Origin: Chitinophagales bacterium
Lineage (GTDB): Bacteria > Bacteroidota > Bacteroidia > Chitinophagales > UBA2359
Direction: 5' to 3'
Assembly: GCA_020631035.1 (NCBI GenBank)
Contig: JAHDIA010000058.1
Coordinates: 1-14,852, forward strand
Length of the DNA stretch: 14,852 nt
Below are positions 1 through 6,375 of this stretch, piece by piece. Positions within the stretch are counted from its first letter, which is position 1, and each line of letters opens with the position of its first letter. The translations under genes and the position numbers were made by a program. The notes under the pieces are model-generated. The model made no database searches. It worked only from the letters and a program-made list of their open reading frames with translations, and had not been told where the DNA came from.

Positions 1-596
1 TGTGGGAAGAAGCCAAACACGTAGATGGTTTCAATAGATGGATCAATGAGGTGACGCCCTACGGTGGACAAAACATTGAATTGAATCATGTACCTTCCTA
101 TCAGTTTATTTTAAACCAAGCATTGCCCCAAGCATTGCAGGCATTGGTAGAGGACCCAAGCCCAGTAAATCAAGTAAAAGCCTCGGTTACTTACAATATG
201 ATTGTAGAGGGCGTCTTAGCTGAAACAGGCTACTATGGTTTGTATAAAATAGCGGACAATCACGACATACTTCCTGGATTGAGAACCTTTGTAGGGAAGT
301 TAAAACAAGACGAATCTCGACACATTGCCTATGGTATCTATTTAATATCTCGTTTGGTAGCCGAAAATGGCGACGAAGTGTGGAACGCCTTCCAAGAACA
401 AATGAATATGTTGATGATGCCTTCAATGAATTTGGTGAAAGAAACCTATGGTGTTCATGAAGTCGTACCATTTGGAGTAGATTTGAATGACATTGTAAAT
501 TACGCCATGGGACAATTCCAAAAAAGGTTGGCACGCATCGAAAAAGCCCGCAATCAAAGTTTAGCCGAAATTAACGCAGAATTAGAAGAATTGTAA
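1..596 (+). CDS. R2-like ligand-binding oxidase, 3' part (5' end outside window)
   Basis: C-terminal part of a ferritin-like dimetal-carboxylate protein. The frame is open from base 3, so the GTG at 51 is an internal codon. Three metal-binding motifs are visible: an ExxH pair in EEAKH (Glu codon 9-11, His codon 18-20), a Glu in YNMIVEG (codon 207-209), and DESRH (Glu 312-314, His 321-323). The Tyr five residues before the second-helix Glu (codon 192-194) sits where R2lox proteins form a Tyr-Val ether cross-link; the Val partner would lie upstream of the window. These motifs and their spacing favour the Mn/Fe R2lox group over true ribonucleotide reductase R2, and no reductase R1 gene is in view. 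The substrate of R2lox enzymes is not established. The C-terminus is helical and charged. Database names such as ribonucleotide-diphosphate reductase beta subunit are common for this family and probably misleading. Confidence 0.85.
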   Translation, partial: WEEAKHVDGFNRWINEVTPYGGQNIELNHVPSYQFILNQALPQALQALVEDPSPVNQVKASVTYNMIVEGVLAETGYYGLYKIADNHDILPGLRTFVGKLKQDESRHIAYGIYLISRLVAENGDEVWNAFQEQMNMLMMPSMNLVKETYGVHEVVPFGVDLNDIVNYAMGQFQKRLARIEKARNQSLAEINAELEEL

Positions 597-1011
597 TGTT
601 CATGTAGCGACGCACGGCCGTGCGTCTGAACAGAAAACGGAACAGGAAAACGGGCGAAAAAACCGTAGAGAAAATTCACGAATTTTCTCCCCGAAACGGG
701 CGCAAAAAACAATACGAATTTTCTCCCCGAAACGAACGAAAAACAAACCCCAAACAGCCATGCAGAAGCCAAGCGCGAAGCGGACGGAAAAAACGAACCC
801 ACGAAGCCCCACCAGAACCGATGTCTACGCTGGATAGTAGCGGATACCCCCGTTGGTTTGGTCTAAACCTGGCGGGTTTCCAAACCAACGGGAGTAGCAG
901 CGGATAGCCAGGAGACACCCTCGTCCGAAGCCCCCACGTTCCGTTCAAAAAATCACAAAAAATGAAGACAAGACGGTAAAAATTGTAATTTTTTACAATA
1001 TAAGCTTGCAT
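597..1011. repeat. Palindrome- and repeat-rich intergenic region
   Basis: About 460 bases without a credible gene. It holds: a perfect 18-base palindrome at 609-626 (GACGCACGGCCGTGCGTC) directly after the oxidase stop; an inverted repeat with 10-base arms at 668-677 and 680-689; a perfect 21-base direct repeat at 678-698 and 714-734, so that half of the hairpin is repeated; a 13-base inverted repeat at 849-861 and 880-892 with an 18-base loop; and the octamer AGCGGATA at 839-846 and 899-906 flanking that hairpin. It is more GC-rich than the neighbouring genes. The open frames here run through the repeats and show no protein-like composition. It resembles REP-type intergenic repeats, but no transposase is in view. 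No T-run follows any hairpin, so none is a clear terminator. Confidence 0.7.
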
Positions 1012-1019
1012 TACCTTTG
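1012..1019 (+). promoter_or_regulatory. Candidate Bacteroidota -7 element for the 1057-4093 run
   Basis: TACCTTTG matches the Bacteroidota -7 consensus TAnnTTTG and lies 37 bases before the ATG at 1057, giving a leader of about 30 bases. No convincing -33 TTTG is seen at the usual spacing. A small inverted repeat (ATTGTAA at 982-988, TTACAAT at 993-999) lies just upstream and could be a regulator site. Confidence 0.45.
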
Positions 1020-1056
1020 GACTAACAAGCACTGAGAAACTCCAAAAAAATGTAAG

Positions 1057-2265
1057 ATGACAACATTAAAAAACACACTACAAGAAAACACACTACAACA
1101 ACTGGCAATCATTGCCCTAGTTTATTGTACCATCACACTAGCAAGTTTGCAACTCAATGCCCAAAATGATTACTATAAAGGCTACATCATTTCGACAAAC
1201 AATGATACCATCAAAGGTTGGGTCAAGAAAGAGTTAAACCATTTGTCTTTTGATGTGTTATTCAAACAATCTATGGCAGATGCTGCTACAAGCTATACCC
1301 CAAGAATGCTCAAGGGCTTTTATTCAGATGTAGATGGCGTATACCGAGCTGATAAGGTTAGTGTATACGAATTGGGGAGTGAAGAAGAAGTATTTTTGAA
1401 GTGCTTGATTAGAGGGGAGCAGAGCTTATACACTTGGATAGACAACAATGGGGAAGAGTATTTTTACTTGAGCAATGAAGATGTGGAGATGCAGGAGTTG
1501 ATTTATTATAAAGACAAAGTAAAAGATGAAAAGAATGGAAAAGAGTACATCAAAACAGTCAAGCGTTACATTGGCGTTTTAAATTTGGCATTCCAAGAGT
1601 GTCCAAAAATACAAAAACGAATCGCCAAGATGTCTTATGTTAGCAAGAGTGCTTTGATGGATATTTTTGAAAAATACCACGAGTGTGTGGGAGCAGAATA
1701 TGAAAATTTAAACAAAGAATTTAAAAAAGTAAGGAAAAGTGTTAGTCTAAAGAAAAGATTGGATTTAGGCTTGGTACTAGGAGGATATGGAGGCATTATC
1801 AACAAAGACAAGTTTTTTTATAATACAGAGGAAGAATTTGAACTAGCCTTTGGTTCCAACTTTGGATGTTCGGTTAATTGTTTTTTACCTAATTTAGACA
1901 ATAGATTTTCTGTAGAAGGAAGGTTTATGATGATACAAACGCAACATCATAGAGATGCCAATGAATTACCCAGCAATGAGTCACTTGATCCTGTTTGGAA
2001 TCCTCAATTACAAGTATGGTTGAATGCTTATAAAAAGATAGGTAAATTAGGTGAGCAGGTTATAATTCCTAAAATAGGTCAATCCTATGATTTTCGATTT
2101 AACACAATAGAATCTTTGCTTGGTATAGGATGTGAGTTGGGTAAAGGTCGTAAATCCAGAATGGAAATTAGCCTAGAATACAAATTCTATCATTTGTTGA
2201 AAGAGTTGGATGATTTTTATACAAAGGACCGCCTTACACTAAATCTTATAATATCACCTTTTTAA
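1057..2265 (+). CDS. Exported protein with barrel-like C-terminus, unknown function
   Basis: 402 residues. An N-terminal signal peptide is visible: polar start, hydrophobic stretch at about residues 16-32 (LAIIALVYCTITLAS), and a likely cleavage after LNAQ near residue 36. The mature part opens with YYKGYIISTNNDTIKGWV (residues 39-56), a motif of the form G-x-I-x(4-5)-DTI-x-G that recurs at the start of many uncharacterised Bacteroidota envelope proteins. A charged, helical region (about 190-235) follows. The last ~165 residues alternate hydrophobic and polar residues with Gly and aromatics and end in Phe, as outer-membrane barrels do. I do not recognise a named family. The ATG at 1057 has a candidate promoter upstream and no strong ribosome-binding site. 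The stop is five bases from the crtY start, so the two are probably cotranscribed, but nothing in the protein itself points to carotenoids. Confidence 0.75.
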   Translation: MTTLKNTLQENTLQQLAIIALVYCTITLASLQLNAQNDYYKGYIISTNNDTIKGWVKKELNHLSFDVLFKQSMADAATSYTPRMLKGFYSDVDGVYRADKVSVYELGSEEEVFLKCLIRGEQSLYTWIDNNGEEYFYLSNEDVEMQELIYYKDKVKDEKNGKEYIKTVKRYIGVLNLAFQECPKIQKRIAKMSYVSKSALMDIFEKYHECVGAEYENLNKEFKKVRKSVSLKKRLDLGLVLGGYGGIINKDKFFYNTEEEFELAFGSNFGCSVNCFLPNLDNRFSVEGRFMMIQTQHHRDANELPSNESLDPVWNPQLQVWLNAYKKIGKLGEQVIIPKIGQSYDFRFNTIESLLGIGCELGKGRKSRMEISLEYKFYHLLKELDDFYTKDRLTLNLIISPF

Positions 2266-2270
2266 TGTAA

Positions 2271-3437
2271 ATGACCCAAAGACCCCCACATACCGATTAC
2301 CTTTTTGCAGGCGGTGGCTGTGCCGCTTTGAGTCTCTTGTATACAATGAATCAAGAGGGCTTGCTACAAAACAAAAAGGCAATTGTTGTTGATTGGGAAG
2401 TCAAAAACACCAACAATCGTACCTGGGCATTTTGGACAAAACACCCCACCATTTTCGACCCAATTGTATTCAATAAGTGGGCAACAGTGGAGTTCATTAG
2501 TCAGTATTACAACAAGGACATTGACTTATCGCCTTACACCTATCAAATCATTCGTGGGATAGATTTTTATGAGTTTGTCCTAAAAGAACTCCAACAAAAT
2601 CCCAATATCCAATTTGTACAAGACCGTATTTTGAGTATTGAGGATGGTAAAAGTGGCGGAGGCATACAGTGTGAAAATACTGGAATGTACAAAGGCGATT
2701 ATGTATTTGACAGTTGTTACGATGCAAAACAAGTGGCGAGTAAAAATGGTCGCAGCATTCACTTAAAACAACACTTCAAAGGTTGGGTGATTCAGACCCA
2801 ACAAAATACATTTGACACCTCCAAAGTTCGCCTATTTGATTTTCGGACACCCCAGAATGGACTGATGCGTTTCTTCTATATCATTCCGTTTAGTCCCAAC
2901 AAAGCATTGGTTGAGTACACCTTATTTTCCGAAGATTTTTTGGAAGAGACGGAATATGACGCTGCCCTTAAAGCCTACATCAAAGAGGTACTCAATATCG
3001 AGGAATACAAAATAGAAGAAATCGAACAAGGAATGATTCCTATGACGACTTACCCCTTCCAATCCATTCAAGGCAATCGAGTATTGAACATTGGTACTTG
3101 GGCGGGTTGTTCCAAAGCCTCTACGGGTTATACTTTTTTGCGTATTCAAGACCAAGTGCAATCCATAGTACAGTCGATTCGAGACAAGGGACATCCGATG
3201 GTGGAACGTTCGCTTTCCCGACGACACAATTTGTACGATGCGATGTTGCTCAAAGTGATTAAGGATAGGGGAGAACTATCGGAGAAAGTTTTCAGTGATT
3301 TGTTTCAGAACAACCCAATTGAACGTTTGTTGTCGTTCTTGGACGAAGAGAGCAATTTGTTGAGTGAAATTCGGGTGATGAGTTCGGTTGCGCCGATTCC
3401 TTTTATTCGGGCGTTCATAGATTTAAAGATGAAGTAA
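2271..3437 (+). CDS. crtY: Lycopene cyclase, CrtY type
   Basis: 388 residues, the usual length for FAD-dependent CrtY cyclases, which close lycopene ends into beta-ionone rings at the membrane. Features seen: the N-terminal nucleotide-binding segment DYLFAGGGCAALSLL (9-23) followed by an acidic strand end (VVDWE, 39-43); NNRTWAFW (48-55), the family's TW-F motif; LFDFRTP (188-194); IPMTTYPF (256-263); and GTWAGCSKASTGYTF (275-289), a hallmark of this family near the FAD pyrophosphate. The C-terminal FLDE and PIPF segments also fit. The stop overlaps the next start by one base (TAATG), so the two are likely translationally coupled. The partner gene suggests a pathway to monocyclic or hydroxylated carotenoids, but whether one or both ends are cyclised cannot be read from sequence. 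No phytoene synthase or desaturase lies in the window. Confidence 0.9.
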   Translation: MTQRPPHTDYLFAGGGCAALSLLYTMNQEGLLQNKKAIVVDWEVKNTNNRTWAFWTKHPTIFDPIVFNKWATVEFISQYYNKDIDLSPYTYQIIRGIDFYEFVLKELQQNPNIQFVQDRILSIEDGKSGGGIQCENTGMYKGDYVFDSCYDAKQVASKNGRSIHLKQHFKGWVIQTQQNTFDTSKVRLFDFRTPQNGLMRFFYIIPFSPNKALVEYTLFSEDFLEETEYDAALKAYIKEVLNIEEYKIEEIEQGMIPMTTYPFQSIQGNRVLNIGTWAGCSKASTGYTFLRIQDQVQSIVQSIRDKGHPMVERSLSRRHNLYDAMLLKVIKDRGELSEKVFSDLFQNNPIERLLSFLDEESNLLSEIRVMSSVAPIPFIRAFIDLKMK

Positions 3438-4093
3438 TGGACCTAGCCCCAACACAAAATAGAATGAACAAGGAGCAAAACCTAGTAATGGTCCTAGCAA
3501 TTGTTTATGGTGGAGGCATCATCGCACACCTGGTTCCTTTCTTATATCAATTTACACAGTACATCACCGATGCATTGTTATTGGTGAGCAATTTGGCGGT
3601 TTTGTATTTTGTCTATCAAAAAAATCCCTCAACTCAACTGATCGTTTGGTGTGTGGTGGCGGCATTGATTACCTTTGCTTTGGAGGTCTTGGGAGTAGCG
3701 ACAGGGCAAGTGTTTGGAGCCTACGAATACGGCAAGACGATGTACTGGCAAATCCTCAATGTGCCTGTGGTCATTGGACTCAATTGGATTGTTTTGATGT
3801 TGGCGGGTTTGGACATTGCTCAAAACTATCTCAAATTTTTATTTCCACCCTTACTAGCCGCCATAATGGTCGTCGCTTTCGATTGGGTAATGGAACCCGT
3901 TGCCATTCAATTGGATTATTGGCATTGGTTTGGGCAGCCCATTCCCCTACAAAACTACCTCGCTTGGTTTGTGATTGCGCTAGGAGCGGGGAGTGTCTTT
4001 CACTTCCTCAAAATTAAAGTGGATAGCTTTGTGTTGCGGGCATACTTTTTTATTCAGTTGTTGTTTTTTGTGGGCTTGCGTTTGGTGTTGTAG
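3437..4093 (+). CDS. cruF: CruF-like carotenoid biosynthesis membrane protein (carotenoid 1,2-hydratase family)
   Basis: 218 residues, mostly hydrophobic, with about six or seven membrane segments. It carries the conserved pattern of the Caroten_synth (DUF422) family: FALEVLGVATGQVFGAYEYG (80-99), NVPVVIGLNW (108-117), DWVMEP (149-154), WHW (162-164) and QNYLAWF (172-178). Conserved Glu83, Asp149, Glu153 and Asn173 are candidate active-site residues. Known members (CruF) add water across the 1',2' double bond of an acyclic carotenoid end; together with the adjacent lycopene cyclase this predicts a carotenoid with one ring and one hydroxylated open end, such as a saproxanthin- or myxol-like pigment (inference). 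The first Met overlaps the crtY stop; Met10 (at 3464) is an alternative start. The gene is convergent with the kinase fragment, only ten bases away, with no hairpin terminator between. Confidence 0.85.
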   Translation: MDLAPTQNRMNKEQNLVMVLAIVYGGGIIAHLVPFLYQFTQYITDALLLVSNLAVLYFVYQKNPSTQLIVWCVVAALITFALEVLGVATGQVFGAYEYGKTMYWQILNVPVVIGLNWIVLMLAGLDIAQNYLKFLFPPLLAAIMVVAFDWVMEPVAIQLDYWHWFGQPIPLQNYLAWFVIALGAGSVFHFLKIKVDSFVLRAYFFIQLLFFVGLRLVL

Positions 4094-4103
4094 AAGGGAA
4101 ACT

Positions 4104-4508
4104 CTAAGCCCATTCTTCCAAATTTTCATCTTCAAATACATCATCAATTAAAAGTTCATCATCATTGTTTGCTGCCATTTCTTTAAAAGCAGTATCCCAG
4201 CCTTTGAGAATTCGTTTGGTAATTCTCCACAAACATTTTGCTGTAGAATAATCCAAATAGATAATGGTATCTGCCCTTGCCATTCTAATATCCATCGTCC
4301 CTCCATAATTGCCATCCATAATCCATTGAGGCTTGCCAGCAAGTTTTTTTACCAAATCAGTCCATTCTTCCTTATCCGATTCTTCCCAATTCGGTTTCCA
4401 GTAATATTGGTCCAAATGAATGACCTCAAGTCCTGTCAATTGACTTAGCCTTTTGGAAAAAGTAGATTTTCCAGCACCACAACATCCGATGATCATTACT
4501 CTGTCCAT
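4104..4508 (-). CDS. Chimeric P-loop kinase fragment with a MazE-antitoxin-like tail
   Basis: 134 residues. Residues 1-98 match the AAA/adenylate-kinase-like family often called DNA topology modulation protein (FlaR): Walker A GCCGAGKST (8-16), HLDQYYWKPNW (31-41), WIMDGNYGGTMDIRMARAD (62-80) and IIYLD (82-86). Family members usually continue to about 170-180 residues with an Arg-rich lid and a conserved C-terminal helix; that part is missing here. From about residue 101 the sequence becomes GWDTAFKEMAANNDDELLI and then DDVFEDENLEEW, which resembles the C-terminal tail of MazE/AbrB antitoxins (form GWxxAFxxMAxxxDDELL, acidic, EEW) rather than any kinase. The junction is near base 4210. No mazF follows; the gene ends ten bases before cruF. 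I read it as an in-frame fusion left by a deletion. Whether it is expressed or functional is unknown; simple truncation with a random tail is the alternative. Confidence 0.65.
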   Translation of the reverse strand: MDRVMIIGCCGAGKSTFSKRLSQLTGLEVIHLDQYYWKPNWEESDKEEWTDLVKKLAGKPQWIMDGNYGGTMDIRMARADTIIYLDYSTAKCLWRITKRILKGWDTAFKEMAANNDDELLIDDVFEDENLEEWA

Positions 4509-4565
4509 TGGATAAATTTAGTAGATAGATAAATATTTTTGGAGCAAGTATTTAGGTCTTTCCTT

Positions 4566-4630
4566 AGCAGCTTTAAGTGTTAAGCAAAGCGTCACTTAAA
4601 GCAAAAGTAGTCCAAGTTTGTAACTTGGGC
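4566..4630 (-). repeat. Dispersed two-hairpin repeat, copy A
   Basis: Read on the minus strand, this has a first hairpin (CCAAGTT-ACA-AACTTGG, bases 4628-4612), the linker ACTACTTTTGC, and a second hairpin (GCTTTAAGTG at 4602-4593, CACTTAAAGC at 4579-4570, 13-base loop). A related copy lies at 9713-9767 on the plus strand, with the same order of parts. It sits about 60 bases upstream of the kinase-fragment start. Confidence 0.7.
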
Positions 4631-4880
4631 AATTGAAATTTCTAATACTTTTTAAGTTATGATTAAGCAGCAAATATTTGGGATCTTCGTCGCTACTGAT
4701 TTGCCCGCTATCCATTTTTACTCCTCGCTTGGTTTGGCTGGTTTGCTGAGTTTTTAATGTCAGAAATTAAGTTGCCCCAAAGGTGGCTGAGCTTGCCGAA
4801 GCCTGCTTCGGGGTAATCATTTCTATCGGGGCTATGCTAAAAAGTTTACTCGCATTCGCAGAACACGGTATTTTTAGGGT
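4631..4880. repeat. Intergenic stretch with a compound REP-like hairpin (4762-4824)
   Basis: No gene seen. The main structure is an imperfect long hairpin: AGAAAT (4762-4767) pairs with ATTTCT (4819-4824), and CCCCAAAG (4775-4782) with CTTCGGGG (4806-4813, one G-T pair). The interior contains GGCTGAGCTTGCCGAAGCC (4785-4803), close to a short element widely repeated between bacterial genes, and a competing hairpin CCGAAGC-CT-GCTTCGG (4796-4811). It could act as a bidirectional terminator or be a REP-type repeat; the lack of a T-run argues against a classical terminator. Bases 4631-4760 show nothing else clear. Confidence 0.5.
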
Positions 4881-5363
4881 TTACTTCTCATCATCAAAAT
4901 TAACCAAAACAAGCACATCCTTGTCGGTTCCCCTTTCACAAATTCCTAGTAAACGCATATGATGTGAAACCACCCGAACCGCTTCAATGTTTTCCTCATT
5001 CAATCCCAATTCTGCTACAATCTCCTTAAAGCTAGAAGTCTTTTTATCTATAAACTGATCAAATATTTTGACTTGCATTTTGTTCTTAGGCGTAAAGTTT
5101 CGATCTAGCAAGAAAATCCCATCCTTACCCGATTTAGAACGCAAATTGTCAGCATCAATTCCATACTTAATGTTTTTGAGCGTAATCAAAAAGTTTTTGG
5201 ACTTCCATACTTTTTTCTTCTTACACGTCTTCTTCAAAATAGAGGTCAAATAACAAACCAATTCTCGGTCGTTTACATTTAGCCTTGCAAACTCTACCAC
5301 AAGTGCATCATCCAATCCATCTTCTATTTCACTAATTTTTTCTTTTACATCTTTAATTTCCAT
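4881..5363 (-). CDS. Unknown protein with possible C-terminal winged-helix region
   Basis: 160 residues, no signal peptide or membrane segment, Lys-rich, probably cytosolic. I do not recognise the family. Residues 1-30 are acidic and helical. The middle contains a basic run (KKTCKKKKVWKSKN, 44-57) and YGIDADNL. Residues ~97-158 (VKIFDQFIDKKTSSFKEIVA onward, then LLGICERG and VLVLVNFD) have the helix-helix-helix-strand rhythm of a winged helix: a helix, a turn before SFKEIVAEL, a second helix through EAVRVVSHHMRLLG, and a terminal hairpin. DNA binding is therefore possible but unproven. It starts with ATG, 82 bases after the SecB-like gene on the same strand, and may be the fourth gene of that operon or an older neighbour. 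Its composition is somewhat less AT-rich than the module upstream. Confidence 0.6.
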   Translation of the reverse strand: MEIKDVKEKISEIEDGLDDALVVEFARLNVNDRELVCYLTSILKKTCKKKKVWKSKNFLITLKNIKYGIDADNLRSKSGKDGIFLLDRNFTPKNKMQVKIFDQFIDKKTSSFKEIVAELGLNEENIEAVRVVSHHMRLLGICERGTDKDVLVLVNFDDEK

Positions 5364-5445
5364 TTTAAAGTTATTATGAGCCTAAACGAGTCCACTATTG
5401 TTTAATCACTATTTATCAGCCTTTTTGATTTTCATCATCATTAAA

Positions 5446-5886
5446 TTATTCTTTGGAAAGATCAAATGAAATATCATCTTGTAAAAATGTTGTTATATTA
5501 AGAGTTGGTAATATCAAATTTTCAAATTTTTTGGGCTTCTTAGCATGAAGTACTCCTCTACTAGTTCCGACTGTTAAAAAAAGAAAATGAGTTAACAAGT
5601 CTTTATGAATAGTCAATACATTGTCTTTTAGATTGTCATTCCAGTAATCTTCATTTAATTTAAAATGACAACCACATTCAATAACTAATACAAGATTAGT
5701 TTTTTGAAAAAAAGAATATTTTGTAAAAAAACCAACTGCTTTCTGATTGCTACTTAACTTAATTCTTGTGCTTAAATCTATTTCAAAGTTATCATTACCT
5801 GTTTCAAAATTATCATCAAACACTGCAAATTGTTCTGTTGTTATATCTATCAGACTGAATTGAATATTTTTTCTTTTTTTACTCAT
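5446..5886 (-). CDS. SecB-like chaperone of a putative toxin-antitoxin-chaperone module
   Basis: 146 residues, close to the size of SecB, cytosolic. The N-terminal strand-rich part (FSLIDITTEQFAVFDDNF, then EIDLSTRIKLS, then NLVLVIECGCHFKLNEDYW) shows alternating long strands like the SecB sheet. The C-terminal part, LTVGTSRGVLHAKKPKKFEN (104-123) followed by LILPTLNITTFL, parallels the SecB helix-loop-strand ending in a conserved proline-rich strand (compare the SecB pattern R-x(4)-ISxLVxRGGFPxLxLxPxNF). The start codon overlaps the antitoxin stop as ATGA, indicating translational coupling. In TAC systems such as Rv1955-Rv1956-Rv1957 of M. tuberculosis, this chaperone protects the antitoxin from aggregation and degradation. 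The family call rests on pattern and gene order, so it is moderate; an unrelated HigA-linked protein is possible. Confidence 0.55.
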   Translation of the reverse strand: MSKKRKNIQFSLIDITTEQFAVFDDNFETGNDNFEIDLSTRIKLSSNQKAVGFFTKYSFFQKTNLVLVIECGCHFKLNEDYWNDNLKDNVLTIHKDLLTHFLFLTVGTSRGVLHAKKPKKFENLILPTLNITTFLQDDISFDLSKE

Positions 5887-6341
5887 GATGCAATTATTAG
5901 ATTCTTGATAGATTCCTTTTCTAAATTTAAAGAATTTGATCCTTCAAAGACTAATTTTGTTGTATAATTATAACTTATTACAACAGGTGTGAAAGTAGTC
6001 TTTATTTGAGTTTTGACGTCTTCTTGCTTCTTGATTTTTATTAAAGATATACCAAGTGCTTTTTCTATTTGTCTTATTTTATTAAGCGTGAGGTTCTGCC
6101 TTCCTTGCATTATTCTAGTAAGTGCTTGAGGTTTTACATCTAGCTGATTAGCTAACTCTTTTTGAGTCATTTTTTTTTCTTTTAGAGTAGATAGAATCCT
6201 CATTGCAATAATCATATAATCTTCTAATGCATCTGCATGTTCCTCATTCCATTTAGATATTTCTATCCATTTGGCATCTGGATTTACAGGTCTGGATATT
6301 TTTTTAAGGTTTTTAATTTTTTCTTCCCTAGATAATTTCAT
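5883..6341 (-). CDS. XRE/HigA-type antitoxin with C-terminal extension
   Basis: 152 residues. A Cro/CI-type helix-turn-helix lies at about 55-101: KKMTQKELANQLDVKPQALT (56-75), then RIMQGRQNLTLNKIRQIEKA (76-95). A helical N-terminal extension of about 50 residues precedes it, including WIEISKWNEEHADALEDYMI (25-44). After the domain there is a ~50-residue tail rich in beta-branched and aromatic residues (TTFTPVVISYNYTTKLVF, 115-132). In M. tuberculosis HigA1, of nearly the same length, the equivalent tail is the chaperone-addiction segment bound by the SecB-like partner; I infer the same role here. The gene lies 34 bases after the toxin-like gene and overlaps the SecB-like gene by four bases. 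It probably binds the palindrome at 6914-6939 and represses its own operon. Confidence 0.8.
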   Translation of the reverse strand: MKLSREEKIKNLKKISRPVNPDAKWIEISKWNEEHADALEDYMIIAMRILSTLKEKKMTQKELANQLDVKPQALTRIMQGRQNLTLNKIRQIEKALGISLIKIKKQEDVKTQIKTTFTPVVISYNYTTKLVFEGSNSLNLEKESIKNLIIAS

Positions 6342-6375
6342 AAATAATGTGTTTTTAAATTTTATGTTAAGTATT

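Noticed and set aside
1..596. Ribonucleotide reductase beta subunit
   Set aside because: The motif spacing and the Tyr before the metal ligand fit R2lox, and no R1 gene is adjacent.
609..626. Perfect palindrome as terminator of the oxidase gene
   Set aside because: No T-run follows on either strand; better seen as a repeat.
620..907. Open frame of 95 codons on the plus strand
   Set aside because: It runs through palindromes and direct repeats, is very rich in Arg and Lys, and has no protein-like pattern; the opposite-strand frames over the same bases are equally unconvincing.
3646..4017. Plus-strand frame of 123 codons
   Set aside because: Shadow of cruF in another frame; cruF has clear family motifs.
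5393..5413. CACTATT direct repeat between two minus-strand genes
   Set aside because: Only seven bases in AT-rich DNA, expected by chance.
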